This document shows, in pieces, positions 47,804-56,090 of a stretch of DNA of 64,000 nucleotides; the first letter of the stretch is position 1; the number at the start of each line of letters is the position of its first letter. Below the pieces are notes generated by a model. That model was not told the origin of the DNA, made no database searches, and saw only the letters and a program-made list of their open reading frames with translations. The stretch is from Mycolicibacterium rhodesiae NBB3 (GTDB lineage Bacteria > Actinomycetota > Actinomycetes > Mycobacteriales > Mycobacteriaceae), in NCBI RefSeq assembly GCF_000230895.2, contig NC_016604.1, positions 310,001-374,000 on the forward strand, in the 5' to 3' direction. Both the position numbers and the translations under genes were made by a program.

Positions 47804-47840
47804 AGGCTAAGCGTAACAGGCGAAACTGACAACTGATTTT
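47804..47840 (-). promoter_or_regulatory. WhiB7-dependent promoter of whiB7
   Basis: On the minus strand: AAAATC (47840-47835), then the -35 TTGTCA (47832-47827), a 17-bp spacer, and the -10 TAGCCT (47809-47804). An AT-rich tract just upstream of the -35 is the known WhiB7 binding signature through its AT-hook, so autoregulation is expected. It lies 26 bp past the uvrD2 stop. Transcription would start near 47797, giving a leader of about 405 nt. Confidence 0.8.
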
Positions 47841-47865
47841 CTGACCAGCGGTTTTGGCACGATCT

Positions 47866-49998
47866 TTACGAGGTTTGGCGGTGTCCGATGTCGCCGGCCG
47901 GGCCGCTCCGGCCTTTCACCAACGCGAGGACGTCGGCGCCGTACTGCTCGAGCTTGCGCGCGCCGATGCCGGGGATCGCGACAAGGGCGGCGTTGTCGCC
48001 GGGCAGCGTCTCCGCGATGGCAATCAACGTGTTGTCGGTGAACACCACGTAGGCAGGCACGCTCATCTCCTTGGACATGCGCAGTCGCCAGTCCTTGAGC
48101 TCGGCGAGCAGGTCCTCGTCGATGTCGGACGGGCATCCCTCGCATCGACGTAACACGACCGCCGCCGGCGCGGTCAGCGCCGCATTGCACACGCGGCACC
48201 GCGGCGTGACACCCTTGGCGCGACGGGGCTTGTTGGGACTGTTGTCACCCGACGCTTGGGGGGCGACGCCGTTGAGGAACCGCGACGGTTTACGGCTCTG
48301 CCGACCGCCAGGCGCGCGAGCAAGCGCCCAACTGAGCGCCAAATGCATTCGCGCCCTGGTGATTCCGACGTACAGCAGGCGACGTTCCTCTTCGACTGGT
48401 TCGCTGTCGGGACCGTGCGCCAAAGCATGGGAGATGGGCAGGGTGCCGTCAGCGACGCCGACCAGGAACACCGCATCCCACTCCAGGCCTTTGGCGGCAT
48501 GCAGGGAGGCAAGCGTGACGCCCTGGACGACCGGTGGATGCCGCGCGTCGGCGCGCTGCCGGAGCTCGGCGAGAAGTGCGTTCAGATCCAGCGACGGGCG
48601 CTGCGCGACTTCCTCGTCGACCAGTTCGGCGAGAGCGGTCAGCGCCTCCCACCGCTCGCGCGCCTTGGTGCCCGGCGGCGGTTCGGCCGTCAGCCCCAGT
48701 GGTTCCAGCACGGCGCGGACGATTTCGGGAAGCGACCCGTCGACGTCGCGGTCGACCGCGCGCTGCAGCGCCACCAGCGATTGCCGGATCTCCTGGCGGC
48801 TGAAGAACCCCTCGCCGCCCCGGACCTGGAACGGGATGCCCGCCTCGGTGAGCGCTTCCTCGTAGACCTCGGACTGCGCGTTGATGCGGTACAGCACCGC
48901 GATCTCCGAGGCCGCGGTGCCCGACTCGATGAGCCGCTTGATCTTCTTGGCGACCGCCGCGGCTTCGGCCACCTCGTCGGGGTGTTCGGTGAACGAGGGT
49001 GCCGGGCCAGGGTCACGCTGGCCGACCAAGTGCAGCTTGCTGCCGGCCATCCGCCCGCGGGCGGCGGCGATGACGCGGTTGGCCAGCGACACCACCTGCG
49101 GGGTGGACCGGTAGTCGCGCTCGAGGCGGACCACTGCGGCGTCGGGGAAGCGCCGCGAGAAGTCCAGGAGATACTGCGGCGTAGCGCCGGTGAACGAATA
49201 GATGGTCTGGTTGGCGTCGCCGACGACAGTGAGATCGTCCCGCTCGCCCAGCCAGGCGTCGAGTACCCGCTGCTGCAGCGGTGTCACGTCCTGGTACTCG
49301 TCGACGACGAAGCAGCGGTACCGGTCACGGAACTCCTGGGCGACCGCCGCGTCGTTCTCGATCGCTGCCGCGGTGTGCAACAGCAGGTCGTCGAAGTCGA
49401 GCAGCGCCGTCCCGTCGCGGCGGGCCTTGAGCGTCTCGTACCCCGTGTACACCGCGGCGACCTTGGCCGCGTCGAAGGGGATGTCTCGGCCGGCCTTCGC
49501 GACGGCGGCCGGATAGGCCTCCGGACTGATCAAAGATCCTTTGGCCCACTCGATTTCGCCCGCGAGGTCGCGGACGTCATCGGTGCTGGCCTGCAGTGCG
49601 GCGCGGTTGGCCGCCTGTGCGACGACGGCGAACTTGGTGTCGAGCAGTTCCCATCCGGTGTTGCCGACGACACGCGGCCAGAAGTACGCCAGCTGGCGGC
49701 GCGCCGCGGCGTGGAACGTCATCGCCTGCACCGAGGCCGTGCCGACACCGTCATCGAGGCTGCGCAGCCGGGCGCGCATCTCACCGGCGGCGCGAGAAGT
49801 GAACGTCACCGCGAGCACCTGCCCCGGCGCGACGTGCCCCGACGCCACGAGGTGGGCGATACGGCGCGTGATGGTCCGGGTCTTTCCGGTGCCGGCACCC
49901 GCCAGCACGCACACCGGACCGCGCGCGGCGAGGACGGCCTCGCGCTGTTCGTCGTCGAGGTCGTCGACGATGCACGAACTCGCGACCTCCACCGACAT
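47866..49998 (-). CDS. uvrD2: UvrD2 DNA helicase
   Basis: A 710-residue SF1 helicase, essential in mycobacteria. Walker [13 protein letters not shown] (~28-39); motif II in [27 protein letters not shown] (motif III); LERDYRST (motif IV); [18 protein letters not shown] (motif V); [13 protein letters not shown] (motif VI). C-terminal zinc-binding four-Cys module (CRVCNAAL and RRCEGC) and an HRDC domain at ~630-700, the features that distinguish UvrD2 from UvrD1. The ATG at 49998 is used; ATG 50007 is three codons upstream. Confidence 0.95.
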   Translation of the reverse strand: MSVEVASSCIVDDLDDEQREAVLAARGPVCVLAGAGTGKTRTITRRIAHLVASGHVAPGQVLAVTFTSRAAGEMRARLRSLDDGVGTASVQAMTFHAAARRQLAYFWPRVVGNTGWELLDTKFAVVAQAANRAALQASTDDVRDLAGEIEWAKGSLISPEAYPAAVAKAGRDIPFDAAKVAAVYTGYETLKARRDGTALLDFDDLLLHTAAAIENDAAVAQEFRDRYRCFVVDEYQDVTPLQQRVLDAWLGERDDLTVVGDANQTIYSFTGATPQYLLDFSRRFPDAAVVRLERDYRSTPQVVSLANRVIAAARGRMAGSKLHLVGQRDPGPAPSFTEHPDEVAEAAAVAKKIKRLIESGTAASEIAVLYRINAQSEVYEEALTEAGIPFQVRGGEGFFSRQEIRQSLVALQRAVDRDVDGSLPEIVRAVLEPLGLTAEPPPGTKARERWEALTALAELVDEEVAQRPSLDLNALLAELRQRADARHPPVVQGVTLASLHAAKGLEWDAVFLVGVADGTLPISHALAHGPDSEPVEEERRLLYVGITRARMHLALSWALARAPGGRQSRKPSRFLNGVAPQASGDNSPNKPRRAKGVTPRCRVCNAALTAPAAVVLRRCEGCPSDIDEDLLAELKDWRLRMSKEMSVPAYVVFTDNTLIAIAETLPGDNAALVAIPGIGARKLEQYGADVLALVKGRSGPAGDIGHRQTS

Positions 49999-50079
49999 GC
50001 GGACCATCTTGTCAGGGTCGACCGACAAACCGGGGCATGCCGCGGGCATGTTCGGCCCATCGGTTACGTTGACTGCGCT

Positions 50080-50322
50080 ATGAGTGCTGAACTGACCATG
50101 TACACCACGTCATGGTGTGGCTACTGCGTCCGCCTGAAGAAGGCGCTTCAGGTCGAGGGCATCACCTACGCCGAGGTCGACATCGAGGCGGACCCCTCGG
50201 CTGCCGAGTTCGTCGGCTCGGTCAACAACGGCAACCACGTCGTGCCGACGGTGAAGTACGCCGACGGCTCCACTCAGACGAACCCGAGCATCAAGGACGT
50301 CAAGAAGAAGCTCGCGCGCTGA
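50080..50322 (+). CDS. mrx1: Mycoredoxin-1 (Mrx1)
   Basis: An 80-residue glutaredoxin-like protein that reduces mycothiol-protein mixed disulfides. Active site WCGYC (Cys13, Cys16) and the cis-Pro in [10 protein letters not shown]. Length matches Rv3198A. Divergent from uvrD2 with 81 bp between starts. The hairpin at its 3' end (50310-50336) overlaps the stop codon. Confidence 0.93.
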   Translation: MSAELTMYTTSWCGYCVRLKKALQVEGITYAEVDIEADPSAAEFVGSVNNGNHVVPTVKYADGSTQTNPSIKDVKKKLAR

Positions 50323-50336
50323 TTTCCTGCGCGAGC
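50310..50336 (+). terminator. Hairpin overlapping the mrx1 stop
   Basis: GCTCGCGC (50310-50317) and GCGCGAGC (50329-50336) form a perfect 8-bp stem spanning the TGA stop of mrx1. No T-tract. The following bases (GCAGACGCAAAGTGCCCCGTTTTGCG) look like a short intergenic palindromic element, separately noted. Confidence 0.5.
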
Positions 50337-50374
50337 AGACGCAAAGTGCCCCGTTTTGCGGGCGCGTCCCGACA

Positions 50375-51301
50375 TCAGTCCAGCGCGGCCCACGATTCGA
50401 TGATCTCGCGGGCGATCGAGATCGAACCCGGCAGCAGGAGCCGCGACTTCGAGTCACTGCTCCAGTCGCCATCGGCGAGCGCGGCGCGCACCTCGTCCCT
50501 GGTGAACCACGCGGCCTCGGCGATCTCACCGTCGTTGAACGAGAACTCCTGTTCGGGGTCACCGATCGCGTGGAAGCCGACCATCAGCGAGCGCGGAAAC
50601 GGCCACGGCTGACTGCCCAGGTATTGGACGTCGGTCACGTGTAACCCGATCTCCTCGGCGATCTCGCGGACGACGCACGATTCGAACGACTCCCCCGCCT
50701 CGACGAAGCCGGCCAGCAGCGAAAACAGCCGCTCCGGCCACACCGTCTGCCGGGCCAGCACTGCGCGGTCGTGTCCGTCGTGGACGAGGCAGATCACCGC
50801 CGGATCGATGCGCGGGAACTCCTCGTGACCGTTGGTGGCGTTGGCTCTGGACCAGCCGCCTTTGATCGGCTTGGTCGGCGCTCCGTCGATCGCACTGAAC
50901 CGCGCGCTGTCATGCCAATTCAGCAGTGCCGTCGCGGTCGCGACGAGTTGCGCGCTGACGTCGTCGAAGATCGGACCCGCGCGGCGCAGGTCGAGGACCT
51001 CGGTCTCGATGTGCGGATCTTCCGGCCCCTCCAGCGCCGCGCGGATTCCCCACACATGCGTGCCGTCGGCCAGGCGACCGAGAAACACCGCGTTCTCCGG
51101 AGGCGTGGCACCCAGACCGGTCGTCTTGCAGAGCACCGCCTTGCCTTGGGAGATCAGCACCTGGTTGCGATGGTCGACACGCAAAACCAATGCATCCGGC
51201 CAGCCGGCCACCGCGGCGTCGACGTCGGTGCGCAGCGTGTCGGAACGGTCGGCGCCCACCCGAGACAGCAGCGGAACATTGCGGAGCCGGAAACCGCTCA
51301 T
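50375..51301 (-). CDS. nudC: NudC NADH pyrophosphatase
   Basis: A 308-residue Nudix hydrolase that cleaves NADH and decaps NAD-RNA. The Nudix box GFVEAGESFESCVVREIAEE-type segment (~197-219) is intact with both Glu pairs, and the NudC-specific SQPWPFPRSLM follows (~227). No Cys-x2-Cys zinc-ribbon is present before the Nudix domain, unlike the E. coli enzyme. The start overlaps the stop of the channel gene by 1 bp. Known for isoniazid and ethionamide adduct hydrolysis in mycobacteria (family knowledge). Confidence 0.93.
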   Translation of the reverse strand: MSGFRLRNVPLLSRVGADRSDTLRTDVDAAVAGWPDALVLRVDHRNQVLISQGKAVLCKTTGLGATPPENAVFLGRLADGTHVWGIRAALEGPEDPHIETEVLDLRRAGPIFDDVSAQLVATATALLNWHDSARFSAIDGAPTKPIKGGWSRANATNGHEEFPRIDPAVICLVHDGHDRAVLARQTVWPERLFSLLAGFVEAGESFESCVVREIAEEIGLHVTDVQYLGSQPWPFPRSLMVGFHAIGDPEQEFSFNDGEIAEAAWFTRDEVRAALADGDWSSDSKSRLLLPGSISIAREIIESWAALD

Positions 51302-52398
51302 CAGCGTTCGTCATCCGCATTGCGGATGTAGAGCAGCCGGTCACCGTTCTCCAGCGCGTCGACCTGCTCGTCGTCGACGCGAAGCAGCTTTCCCTCACGC
51401 ACCACGCCGAGCACGATGTCGGTGTTGTGTTTCGGCGATCCGCCGACCTCTTTGGGGCGGACTTCGCGTTCGGCGATCGCGAAGCCGGCGTCCGGGGTCA
51501 GCAGGTCTTCCATCATCTCCACCACGCTCGGGGTCTGCACCGCAATGCCGAGGAGCCGGCCGGAGGTCTCGGAGGTGACGACGGTCGAGTCGGCGCCGGC
51601 CTGCTCGAGCAGGTGCTGGTTCTCGGCTTCCCGCACCGCAGCAATGATTTTCGCCTTGGGCGCCAGCTCTCGGGCGGTCAGCGTGATGAGTACGGCGGCG
51701 TCGTCGCGGTTGGCCGCCACGATGATCGCCTTGGCGTGCTGCGCGCTGGCGAGCCGCAGGATCTCCGAGTCGGTCGCGCTGCCGCGGACGGTGACGAGCC
51801 CGGCGCTCTTGGCGCGCTCGAGTGCGGCCGGATCCTCGTCGACGACAACGATGTCGGCGGGCGCGACCTCGTCGCCCACCATCGCGGCGGCCGCGGTCCT
51901 GCCTTTCGTGCCGTAGCCCACGATGATGATGTGGTTGCGCACCTTGTTCCTCCATCGCTGGATTTGGTAGACCTGCCGCGACTGCGTGGTGAGCGTTTCG
52001 ACCGTCGTACCGATCAGCACGATCAGGAACGCGATTCGCAGCGGCGTGATGACGAGAACGTTGATCAACCGGGCCGACGGGGTGACCGGGGTGATGTCGC
52101 CGTAACCGGTCGTCGACAGTGAGACCGTGGCGTAGTACACGCAGTCCAGGAACGTCAGCGGATTGTCGGCATCCGGGGTGCTCTCCACGTCGCGATAACC
52201 GTGCCGGTCCAGATACACGATGAGCACCGCGGCGAACAGCGCGCCAAGGGCGTAGCAGACCCGAACGGTGATACGCCGCGCCGGGCTGACCTCTTCGGTG
52301 GGGATCTGCACCGTATCGGTCAGGGCGTGGACTGGCTGATCGGCCAGCGACTGATCGAATCGGCGGAGCCGCCGCCGCAATCTGCCCTTAGCCATCAA
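51301..52398 (-). CDS. Two-helix potassium channel with TrkA-N domain (Rv3200c homologue)
   Basis: A 365-residue ion channel: two transmembrane helices flank the selectivity filter TTGYGD (in ATVSLSTTGYGDITPVT), then a RCK/TrkA-N domain with the Rossmann motif IIVGYGTKGRTAAAAM and a C-terminal TrkA-C-like domain. The protein likely forms a tetramer gated by a nucleotide or ion. Overlaps nudC by 1 bp. Divergent from the small membrane protein at 52442. Confidence 0.9.
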   Translation of the reverse strand: MMAKGRLRRRLRRFDQSLADQPVHALTDTVQIPTEEVSPARRITVRVCYALGALFAAVLIVYLDRHGYRDVESTPDADNPLTFLDCVYYATVSLSTTGYGDITPVTPSARLINVLVITPLRIAFLIVLIGTTVETLTTQSRQVYQIQRWRNKVRNHIIIVGYGTKGRTAAAAMVGDEVAPADIVVVDEDPAALERAKSAGLVTVRGSATDSEILRLASAQHAKAIIVAANRDDAAVLITLTARELAPKAKIIAAVREAENQHLLEQAGADSTVVTSETSGRLLGIAVQTPSVVEMMEDLLTPDAGFAIAEREVRPKEVGGSPKHNTDIVLGVVREGKLLRVDDEQVDALENGDRLLYIRNADDER

Positions 52399-52441
52399 TA
52401 CCCGCCATCGCTGAGGAGTTGGCGCACGCCATTATGTAACC

Positions 52442-52846
52442 ATGACCACACCACCGGCCGAACTGCAGCAGATCGCCAACCCGAATCGCGCCATATTCAT
52501 GGGCGCCAGCCTCCTCGGCATGGGCGTGCTGCATTTCGTGGCCCCCAAGCCGTTCGACACGATCATTCCGGAAGAGCTGCCCGGCAGCGCGCGCTTCTAC
52601 ACCTACGCGTCCGGTGTCGCCGAGCTGGGCGTGGGAGGGCTGCTGCTGGCACCCAAGACGCGCCGTCTTGGTGCGCTGGCGGCCATCGCGCTGTACATCG
52701 GCGTGTTTCCGGGCAACGTCAACATGGTCAGGTTGTGGAAGGACAAGCCGCTGCCGATGCGCATTGGAGCGATCGCCCGGCTGCCGCTGCAGATCCCGAT
52801 GATCACCGAGGCGTTGAAGATCTACCGCTCGACTAAGCCGCGGTAG
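52442..52846 (+). CDS. Small DoxX-like membrane protein
   Basis: A 134-residue protein with three to four hydrophobic helices (ASLLGMGVLHFVAP, ELGVGGLLLAP, LAAIALYIGVFPGNVNMV) and the conserved HFVAPKPFD and FPGNVNMV patterns of the DoxX/DUF4383-like family. Function unknown. The ATG at 52442 lies 43 bp from the divergent channel gene, and the stop overlaps that of adnB by 14 bp in the opposite orientation. Confidence 0.75.
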   Translation: MTTPPAELQQIANPNRAIFMGASLLGMGVLHFVAPKPFDTIIPEELPGSARFYTYASGVAELGVGGLLLAPKTRRLGALAAIALYIGVFPGNVNMVRLWKDKPLPMRIGAIARLPLQIPMITEALKIYRSTKPR

Positions 52847-55800
52847 TCCCCAGCAGCGCCAGTAGGTCGTCGTCGCCGGGAAGATTGTCGGGCGTGACGG
52901 TCAGCCCGCTGCGCACGTAGTGAAAGGCCGCGCGAACCGACTCGACGGGGCACCCCTGCAACGCGGCCCACGCGAGCCGGTAGACCGCGAGCTGAACGGC
53001 CGCCTGCTGCTTGGCTTCTGGCGTACCCGGCGGGTCGCCGGTCTTCCAGTCGACGACGGTGGCGCCGCCGTCGTCGTCGGAAAAGACCGCGTCGATCCGC
53101 CCGCGCACCACGCGGCCGCCGATCGCCATGTCGAAGGGCACCTCGACGTCTATCGGTGTGCGGGTGGCCCACGACGACGCTGCGAACGCTGCCTGCAGTT
53201 CCGCAAGGGCATCGGTGCCGGTGGCGTCGTTGTCCACCGCGCCGGGAAGGTCGTCGAGATCGAACAGTCGATCAGCGTGATAGAAACGCTGCACCCAATC
53301 GTGGAAAGCGGTGCCCAACAAGGCATGTGGATCGGGGTGGCAGGGCAGCCGGCGTCGCAGCCGTTGCGCCACGGCCTCGGGGTCGCGGCCGAGTTCGACC
53401 AGCGTACTGACCGACAAATACGCCGGCAGAGGCGGGACCGGGCGTACGTCGGCGCGGTTGCGTTCGGCGAGCAGCGCGTCGACGTCTGATGCCCATCCCT
53501 CGCCGTCGCCTTCGGATTCACCGCCTGACTCACCCGACATCGCGCTGGCGACGAGAGCCGCGCCTCGGCCCACATCGTCGCGACGCGCGCCCGCGGGATC
53601 GACGGGCCAGACCGCCTCGACCACGTTGTCGCGCAACGGGTTGGGTTCGCCGTCGGCCGGAGCGGGTGCCCACTGCTCCACGACACCGCACGGCTCGCCT
53701 GCGGCGTCGGCACGCTCGATGATCTCCTTGAGTTCTTCGAGGAACGCCGACGGGCCGCGCGGCTTGGACTCCGACGGCCCCCAGTGGTGGCCGGACATCA
53801 GCAGTGTGTCCTCGGCCCGGGTGATCGCCACGTACAACAGCCGTCGCTCCTCGTCGACACGACGTAACGCGAGACTGTCCTTGTGGTCAGCGATCCGGTC
53901 CGACAACTTCTTTCGATCGTTGACGTCGGAGGTGTCCAGGACCGGAACGCCATGCGCGGAGAGCGTGGCCCGATCACCGCGCAAAAGCGGCGGCAGGTCG
54001 CCGGGGTCGGTGAGCCATGTGCGGGCCGACGCCGTGGAGGGAAACACCCGGCCGCTGAGGTGGGGCACCGCGACGACCTGCCACTCGAGGCCCTTGGCGG
54101 CGTGCACGGTCAGTATCTGCACCCGGTCGTCGGCAACGGCGACTTCCGCAGGCGCCAGGCCGTTCTCCACCTGTTCGGCCGCATCGAGGTACGCGAGCAG
54201 ACCGGACACCGACGCGCCGGGACGGTTCGCGAAGTCAGCCACCACATCGGCGAAGGCGTCGAGGTGCTCGGTGCCCGCCCAACCCGCCGATACCCGGCGT
54301 GCCGCCCGGACCTCGGTGTCCACCCCGAGCACCCGCCGCACCTCTGCCACAAGCTCGGGCAGTGGATGCGTGAGATGGCCTCGCAGAGCGGTCAATTCGC
54401 GACCCAACTCGACTATGCGGCCGTACCCCGTCGGCGAGTACGCCGCGGCAGGTCCCGGGTCGCCGACGGCATCCGTCAGGCAGGCGGTGTCGGCGTCCGG
54501 TGCGGCTTGCGCGACGACTCGATCGCTCGGCGCACCGTCGGCCGACCCGCCGGCGTCGTCGAGTTCGACCGCACGCCGCCACAACGCGGCGACGTCGCGT
54601 CCGCCCAACCGCCACCGTGGTCCGGTGAGTACGCGCATGGCGGCGGCGCCGGCGGTGGGGTCGGCGACCATGCGCAGCATCGCCACGACGTCGGCGACCT
54701 CGGGGACACCGAGCAACCCGGCGAGTCCCACGACCTCAACCGGTACACCGCGGGCGGTGAGTGCGTCGGCAATCGGCGCGGCGTCGGCGTTGCGACGGAC
54801 CAACACCGCCGCCGTCGGCGCCGTGCCACCCTTGCCGCGCGCCTGGTGATAGATCCGCGCCAGATGGTCTGCCACCCAATCGCGTTCGGTGACAACGTCC
54901 GGCAACAGCGCACAGCTGACGGTGCCCTCGGCCGCGTTGGGTTTGGGTCGCAGCTCCCGGACCGCCACCGAGCGGCGTCGCGCCTCCGTGGACACCGCAT
55001 TCGCCAGGTGCAACGTGCCCGGCGGATTACGCCAGCTGGTGCGCAGTTCCAGCGTCGGGGCCGGGCTGCCGTCGGACCGGGGGAAGTCAGTGGTGAAGCG
55101 CGGCAGGTTGGTGGCCGACGCACCACGCCACCCGTAGATCGACTGAATGGGGTCGCCCACGGCGGTGAGGGCCAATCCGTCGTCGACGCCGCCACCGAAC
55201 AGCGCCGACAGCGCGACCCGCTGCGCATGGCCGGTGTCCTGGTACTCGTCGAGCAGCACCACCCGATACCGGCTTCTGAGTTGTTCGCCGACTTGCGGGA
55301 ATCCCGATGCCAGCCGCGCGGCCGATGCCATCTGCATGCCGAAGTCCATGACCTTCTGCTCGCGCATGGTGCGGTGCAGCGCATCGATCAGCGGGACGAG
55401 TTGCGTGCGCTCGGTCTGGGTGGACAGCATGCGAAGCAGCCACTGACTGGGGCCGCGGTCGCGCTGGTAGGGACCCGCCGGCAAGGTATGCACCAGCCGC
55501 TCGAGCTCGACGTGGGTATCTCGCAACTGCTCGGTGTCGACGAGGTGTTCGGCCAGCTGTCCGGCAAGTCGCAGCACCATGGCGGTCACGGCAGCCGGTG
55601 TCTTGTCGGTGTCGAGGTGGTGCGGATGTTCGCATACCACCCGAAAAGCCAACTGCCACAGATCCGTTTCGCTCAGCAGACGGGTGTCGGGTTCGACCGG
55701 CAGCAACAGTCCGTGCTCGCGCAGCAGGTTGCCTGCGAACGCGTGATACGTGCTGACGGTCGCCGGATCATCGGTGAGATCGGGACTGCCTGGGCCGGCG

Positions 55801-56090
55801 GGCACGAGGCCGGCACCCGCGAGGCGGGCCAGCCTGGTGCGAACCCGGCGCAGCAGCTGGCCGGCCGCCTTGCGGGTGAACGTCAGACCGAGCACCTCGC
55901 CAGGTGTGGCGTAGCCGTTGGCGACGAGCCAGACCACCCGGGCGGCCATCGTCTCCGTCTTGCCGGCCCCGGCTCCGGCGATGACGACCAGCGGCCCCGG
56001 CGGCGCGGCGATCACAGCTGCCTGCTCCTCGGTCGGCGCGAAAAGTCCTAGCGCCGAAGCGAGTTCGTCGGGGCTGTAGCGGGGATTCAC
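52833..56090 (-). CDS. adnB: AdnB helicase-nuclease subunit
   Basis: A 1085-residue subunit of the AdnAB DNA end-resection complex. UvrD-type motor with Walker A VVIAGAGAGKTET (~35-47), LDEYQDTGHAQ (motif II), GDPIQSIYGWRGA (III), [14 protein letters not shown] (V) and ERRLLYVAITRAED (VI); C-terminal RecB-like nuclease with DWKTGDPPGTPEAKQQAA (~1013). Start GTG 56090 has GGAGG 6 bp upstream and overlaps the adnA stop by 1 bp (TAGTG). AdnAB replaces RecBCD in mycobacteria for homology-directed repair. Confidence 0.95.
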   Translation of the reverse strand: MNPRYSPDELASALGLFAPTEEQAAVIAAPPGPLVVIAGAGAGKTETMAARVVWLVANGYATPGEVLGLTFTRKAAGQLLRRVRTRLARLAGAGLVPAGPGSPDLTDDPATVSTYHAFAGNLLREHGLLLPVEPDTRLLSETDLWQLAFRVVCEHPHHLDTDKTPAAVTAMVLRLAGQLAEHLVDTEQLRDTHVELERLVHTLPAGPYQRDRGPSQWLLRMLSTQTERTQLVPLIDALHRTMREQKVMDFGMQMASAARLASGFPQVGEQLRSRYRVVLLDEYQDTGHAQRVALSALFGGGVDDGLALTAVGDPIQSIYGWRGASATNLPRFTTDFPRSDGSPAPTLELRTSWRNPPGTLHLANAVSTEARRRSVAVRELRPKPNAAEGTVSCALLPDVVTERDWVADHLARIYHQARGKGGTAPTAAVLVRRNADAAPIADALTARGVPVEVVGLAGLLGVPEVADVVAMLRMVADPTAGAAAMRVLTGPRWRLGGRDVAALWRRAVELDDAGGSADGAPSDRVVAQAAPDADTACLTDAVGDPGPAAAYSPTGYGRIVELGRELTALRGHLTHPLPELVAEVRRVLGVDTEVRAARRVSAGWAGTEHLDAFADVVADFANRPGASVSGLLAYLDAAEQVENGLAPAEVAVADDRVQILTVHAAKGLEWQVVAVPHLSGRVFPSTASARTWLTDPGDLPPLLRGDRATLSAHGVPVLDTSDVNDRKKLSDRIADHKDSLALRRVDEERRLLYVAITRAEDTLLMSGHHWGPSESKPRGPSAFLEELKEIIERADAAGEPCGVVEQWAPAPADGEPNPLRDNVVEAVWPVDPAGARRDDVGRGAALVASAMSGESGGESEGDGEGWASDVDALLAERNRADVRPVPPLPAYLSVSTLVELGRDPEAVAQRLRRRLPCHPDPHALLGTAFHDWVQRFYHADRLFDLDDLPGAVDNDATGTDALAELQAAFAASSWATRTPIDVEVPFDMAIGGRVVRGRIDAVFSDDDGGATVVDWKTGDPPGTPEAKQQAAVQLAVYRLAWAALQGCPVESVRAAFHYVRSGLTVTPDNLPGDDDLLALLGTTAA

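Noticed and set aside
48256..50079. Long plus-strand frame running into mrx1
   Set aside because: The upstream part is antisense to uvrD2; only the last 80 codons from ATG 50080 encode mycoredoxin.
53883..56051. 722-residue open frame on the plus strand
   Set aside because: Antisense to adnB; composition of an antisense frame (Arg, His, Gln, Gly) and no motif.
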